This document shows, piece after piece, positions 21,090 through 24,010 of a DNA stretch of 24,010 nt; the stretch's first letter is position 1; every line of letters starts with the position of its first letter. Both the position numbers and the translations under genes were made by a program. Origin of the DNA: a virus; IMG/VR virus record IMGVR_UViG_3300021135_000043, positions 1-24,010 of that record; one strand, 5' to 3'. Under the pieces are notes generated by a model, which did not search any database, was not told the DNA's origin, and worked only from the letters and a program-made list of their open reading frames with translations.

Positions 21090-24010
21090 TTATAAACATT
21101 TTATTGCATCAAGAATTTCAGAATCTTTTGCATTTGTTGATTTCATTACTTTATATAACTCTTGTGATTTCTCTAATTTTTCAGACGGAATATTGTTTTC
21201 CTGAGCAAATTTATTAAATATTTCTAAATCGTGTGCAGCACCTTGTTCTTCCATGTCCTCATCTGTTAAATTATTTCTATTATTTAAATAATCTATATCT
21301 TCTTGTGGAAGATTTGTATAATGGTCTGGCAAAGATACACTATTTTTTTCATTTGACCTAAAAATACCTTGATCTCGTAGATAATTATCTATTTGGGGTT
21401 GAGTTAAAGGTACAGGTATGTTTTCAGGGTGAATAGATTTTTCTAAGTCTTGAGGTGCAACTTCTACGTGATAACCTCTTTTACCGAGAACAGTAATTCT
21501 TTTGTAATAAACTCTATCAGGATGATTTACATTATCTAATCTTTCATATAAGAATGGTTTGCTTAAAATTTGTTTTCCACGCTCGTCTGTTTGATATATT
21601 TGATTAAAATCATTATCAAATTGCCCCTCTAATTCTAAAGGTATTCTTCGTTGAATATATTTATTATTTGTTATATCATCATCTTGACTTAGACTTATTA
21701 GATTTATATCTATTTCATTTTTTACTTGGTATTCTGCATCAATATTTTTTGTAAATTGATTTTGTCCCATCACAGGAACACTTGTAAAATCATGAGTATT
21801 GTTTTGAATAATTTGTTTTCGGATATGTTCTGGAGTTATACCTAATTGATCTAAATTAAAGTGTGGATTAGATTTAAGTAAGTCTAATAAATGTGCATTT
21901 GCGTCAAGCCAAAGTTGCGCAGGAATATATTTTTGTATAGAATTACGCATATTTTGCCCACCACTCTGAATCAATGAGTAGACAGCAATATTAGAAAAAA
22001 AGTTTCGCAAATCTTGTTTTGCAGGATCTGTTGATTTAAAAGCAACTAAAGCAGAATCTACAATTAGATTAATATCGTGTAAACTATTATTCATTTTATA
22101 AGAACGCATTGAACTTGCAGCATTCTTAGTAGATTGGTTTAATAATGGCTGTATTTTTGAAAGCCAAATATTATCAGGATATTTTCTTCGTAAAGTAGAT
22201 AATTGTAATGGTGTGTTATCTATAAATAATAATCTCGATGCTTTTGCAAATTGTGAATCTCCATTTTCATCTGGAATAACCTGCAAAAGATAATTAGTTA
22301 AGAAGTTACAATCTCTATTTATACTTTTTATTTTGTCGTCCTTTGTTACGTATTTATCAGGATTATCGTGAAAATTGATAATCTCGTTTATAATAGGTTC
22401 TAATCTTGCATCTCGTGAAGTAAAAAATTTAGAAGCAAATTCTTGAGAAACTAAATCTACTGAATCTTTAATAGGTCCAACAAAAGTTTTTTCAAATATT
22501 GCATCAGGATTTTCAAACATTCCTGATTTTGCTATTTGTTCTCCGTATCTACTCAATAAGGCATACTCACCAAAAGAACCTATGTTTGCAGTATCTCTGT
22601 TTATATTTTGGTTTAAAGTAAAAGTTTGTTGTGCTTGTTGTTGTAATTGCAAAAAGTGTACTAAAAATATTGCTTGATCTTTTTTCAAAGCATCTAAAGA
22701 TTCAAAATTAGTCTGAAGATGTTTTTCTAATTGATTTAAGGATTGTTCTGGAAATTTATTAAACGCATCCATTAAACTTGCCCAAAAGATTTTTTTATCT
22801 TTTCTTTTGGTGTAATTAGTCATTGGATTTTTACTATTCCAATACTTTGAAGCTAATTCTAATGCAATCCCTGAACGAAATTTTCTTTCACCCATAAGTT
22901 TATTCTGCATTGAATTATCTTCCCCCCACATTTGTTGGAATTCTTTTATTATTGGAAGATTTAAGAATAAGAATGTATAAGCATTTGGTACACCTAATTC
23001 AGTTAAATAAGCATAAATTGCTGCAGTATTTCGATTAATACCTGTATTCTTAATATCATTACTCTTTACTATTTCAAGGTTGGCTTGTATTACACTTGTA
23101 AATTTTTGTCCGGTATTTATACCTTGAGTATCAGTTTCACCTCCAAAGAATTCTTTGCCTTCTTCCGTTTTATTAGTAGGAAAAATTCTTTTAATAGAAG
23201 TTTTATTTAATCCTAATCCATAAGATTCTTTTTTATTTGAACCGTAAAGAAAATATAAATCTTTTGCATTAAAAGTACCTGTTAGATAAATAGGTGCAAT
23301 ATTACACATTACGTGCATAGTACAGGCTCTTGCCAATACTCCTATATTATCCTTATAATCTAAGTAGGATTTACGTAATTTTTCAGATGCAACCATTTGA
23401 GAAATAGCTGTATTATCTGTTTCTATTTGTGAAAGTCTTTGTAAATTATTTATTTTTTGAGAAAACGCAGGTATATCACCAAGGGTAATAGGAGTCATCA
23501 TTGAAGTATATCCTTGGGGAGCTTCAAGTAATTTCCATTGCAAATCTAAAATTTTATTAGATAAACCATCTACAGAATCTTCTTCTGAATCTATAGGTTC
23601 TAAAACTACATTTTCTTTGTATTTTTGATTATATTCTTGTATTCCTTGTTTAATATGAGTAAAGAATTTTAAATAATCTTCACCTAATACATTTCCTAAT
23701 CCTTCGATTGAACCTGCCTCGTTATCATATTTTTCTGCAGCACGTTCTGTCCAGTTAGCATGATTAAGTTTCTTAAATCCATTTTCATCTAACTTATTAA
23801 ATTCTGCTTCAGGATTTACATAATTAAGTTTTTCTAAATGTGCCAACATAAATTTCTTAAATTGCTCAGAACCAAAATCAGTACGAACAACTCTTGAATT
23901 ATAGAATCCTATATAGTCCTTATCACCATCAAAGTCCTTATCCATTCTACCTACTTCAGAAGAAGTTACAGTAGCTATTTGACCTCGTTCTGGGCCGTAC
24001 ATTCCTATTC
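21090..24010 (-). CDS. Virion RNA polymerase-like protein, DFDGD type (5' end outside window)
   Basis: The frame is open to the right edge; codons continue upstream of the ATG at 24002, so about 972 C-terminal residues are seen. GRMDKDFDGDKDYIGFY (DFDGD at 23936-23922) is the metal-binding motif of two-barrel RNA polymerases, in the form found in crAss-like phages, where the three Asp residues hold catalytic Mg. Downstream, YTSMMTPITLGDIP and KDNIGVLARACTMHVM resemble the bridge region that follows this motif. The remaining ~650 residues are helical and Asn/Gln-rich, with no further motif I know. In crAss-like phages this polymerase is packaged and transcribes early genes after entry. The N-terminal barrel must lie beyond the window. 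Confidence 0.75.
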   Translation of the reverse strand, partial: IGMYGPERGQIATVTSSEVGRMDKDFDGDKDYIGFYNSRVVRTDFGSEQFKKFMLAHLEKLNYVNPEAEFNKLDENGFKKLNHANWTERAAEKYDNEAGSIEGLGNVLGEDYLKFFTHIKQGIQEYNQKYKENVVLEPIDSEEDSVDGLSNKILDLQWKLLEAPQGYTSMMTPITLGDIPAFSQKINNLQRLSQIETDNTAISQMVASEKLRKSYLDYKDNIGVLARACTMHVMCNIAPIYLTGTFNAKDLYFLYGSNKKESYGLGLNKTSIKRIFPTNKTEEGKEFFGGETDTQGINTGQKFTSVIQANLEIVKSNDIKNTGINRNTAAIYAYLTELGVPNAYTFLFLNLPIIKEFQQMWGEDNSMQNKLMGERKFRSGIALELASKYWNSKNPMTNYTKRKDKKIFWASLMDAFNKFPEQSLNQLEKHLQTNFESLDALKKDQAIFLVHFLQLQQQAQQTFTLNQNINRDTANIGSFGEYALLSRYGEQIAKSGMFENPDAIFEKTFVGPIKDSVDLVSQEFASKFFTSRDARLEPIINEIINFHDNPDKYVTKDDKIKSINRDCNFLTNYLLQVIPDENGDSQFAKASRLLFIDNTPLQLSTLRRKYPDNIWLSKIQPLLNQSTKNAASSMRSYKMNNSLHDINLIVDSALVAFKSTDPAKQDLRNFFSNIAVYSLIQSGGQNMRNSIQKYIPAQLWLDANAHLLDLLKSNPHFNLDQLGITPEHIRKQIIQNNTHDFTSVPVMGQNQFTKNIDAEYQVKNEIDINLISLSQDDDITNNKYIQRRIPLELEGQFDNDFNQIYQTDERGKQILSKPFLYERLDNVNHPDRVYYKRITVLGKRGYHVEVAPQDLEKSIHPENIPVPLTQPQIDNYLRDQGIFRSNEKNSVSLPDHYTNLPQEDIDYLNNRNNLTDEDMEEQGAAHDLEIFNKFAQENNIPSEKLEKSQELYKVMKSTNAKDSEILDAIKCL

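Noticed and set aside
15293-24010. Plus-strand open frames inside the two giant genes (for example near 16158, 17472 and 19470)
   Set aside because: They are antisense shadows with hydrophobic, Ser/Leu-rich composition and no leader or motif.
1-24010. tRNA genes, CRISPR arrays and insertion sequences
   Set aside because: No cloverleaf-like sequence, regularly spaced repeats, or transposase with terminal inverted repeats was seen by eye.
1-24010. Stop-codon reassignment, as in some crAss-like phages
   Set aside because: TAA, TGA and TAG each end plausible genes and no recognised gene is interrupted by any of them.

Overview
The window looks like part of a crAss-like (Crassvirales-type) phage of a Bacteroidetes host. 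The evidence is the very AT-rich sequence, A/T-rich rather than Shine-Dalgarno leaders, seven copies of a Bacteroidetes-type promoter (TTTG, exactly 20 bases, TAnnTTTG), two opposed gene blocks, and a giant late module. That module encodes an RNA polymerase-like protein with a DFDGD motif, followed by a 1931-residue multi-enzyme protein of the packaged 'cargo' kind. Assignment to a genus is not possible from sequence alone. The standard genetic code fits, with TAA, TGA and TAG all used as stops.

Left block, + strand, about 1-11,550: replication, recombination and nucleotide metabolism. It opens inside the 3' half of a group I intron, followed by the 3' exon of an unidentified gene. Two free-standing homing endonuclease genes (GIY-YIG, then LAGLIDADG) come next, each with its own promoter. 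Then follow small proteins, a PD-(D/E)XK nuclease, three unknown proteins, and a terminator facing a lone minus-strand gene (6432-6725). A strong promoter drives recA (6991). The recA operon continues through a deoxyribosyltransferase-like protein, an endonuclease VII-type HNH gene, a dATP/dGTP diphosphohydrolase-like protein, a MazG-like pyrophosphatase and a degenerate cREC-like protein. The last promoter on this strand drives a short acidic protein at 11291.

Right block, - strand, about 24,010 down to 11,545: late genes. Reading leftward: the RNA polymerase-like gene (5' end outside the window), the 1931-residue protein (histidine phosphatase-like, zinc peptidase and PD-(D/E)XK nuclease domains, plus a membrane segment near its end), a promoter, a 143-residue protein, and a 93-residue protein resembling the Acb2/Tad1-hairpin family of anti-CBASS sponges. 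After a terminator come a membrane-anchored protein, a GIY-YIG/NUMOD homing endonuclease, a small Cys-rich protein and a perfect bidirectional terminator. A separate promoter then drives a Dam-type adenine methyltransferase and a small unknown protein, behind which lies the fossil C-terminus of an HNH homing endonuclease.

Two themes stand out. First, mobile introns and endonuclease genes are dense: one intron, four intact endonuclease genes and one relic. The HNH gene at 8997 has split a metabolic gene and re-supplies its start with synonymously recoded codons. Second, several genes could counter host defence: the methyltransferase, the Acb2-like protein, the nucleotide-processing cluster and the multi-enzyme protein. 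Those functions are inferred from motifs recognised by eye and have not been tested.
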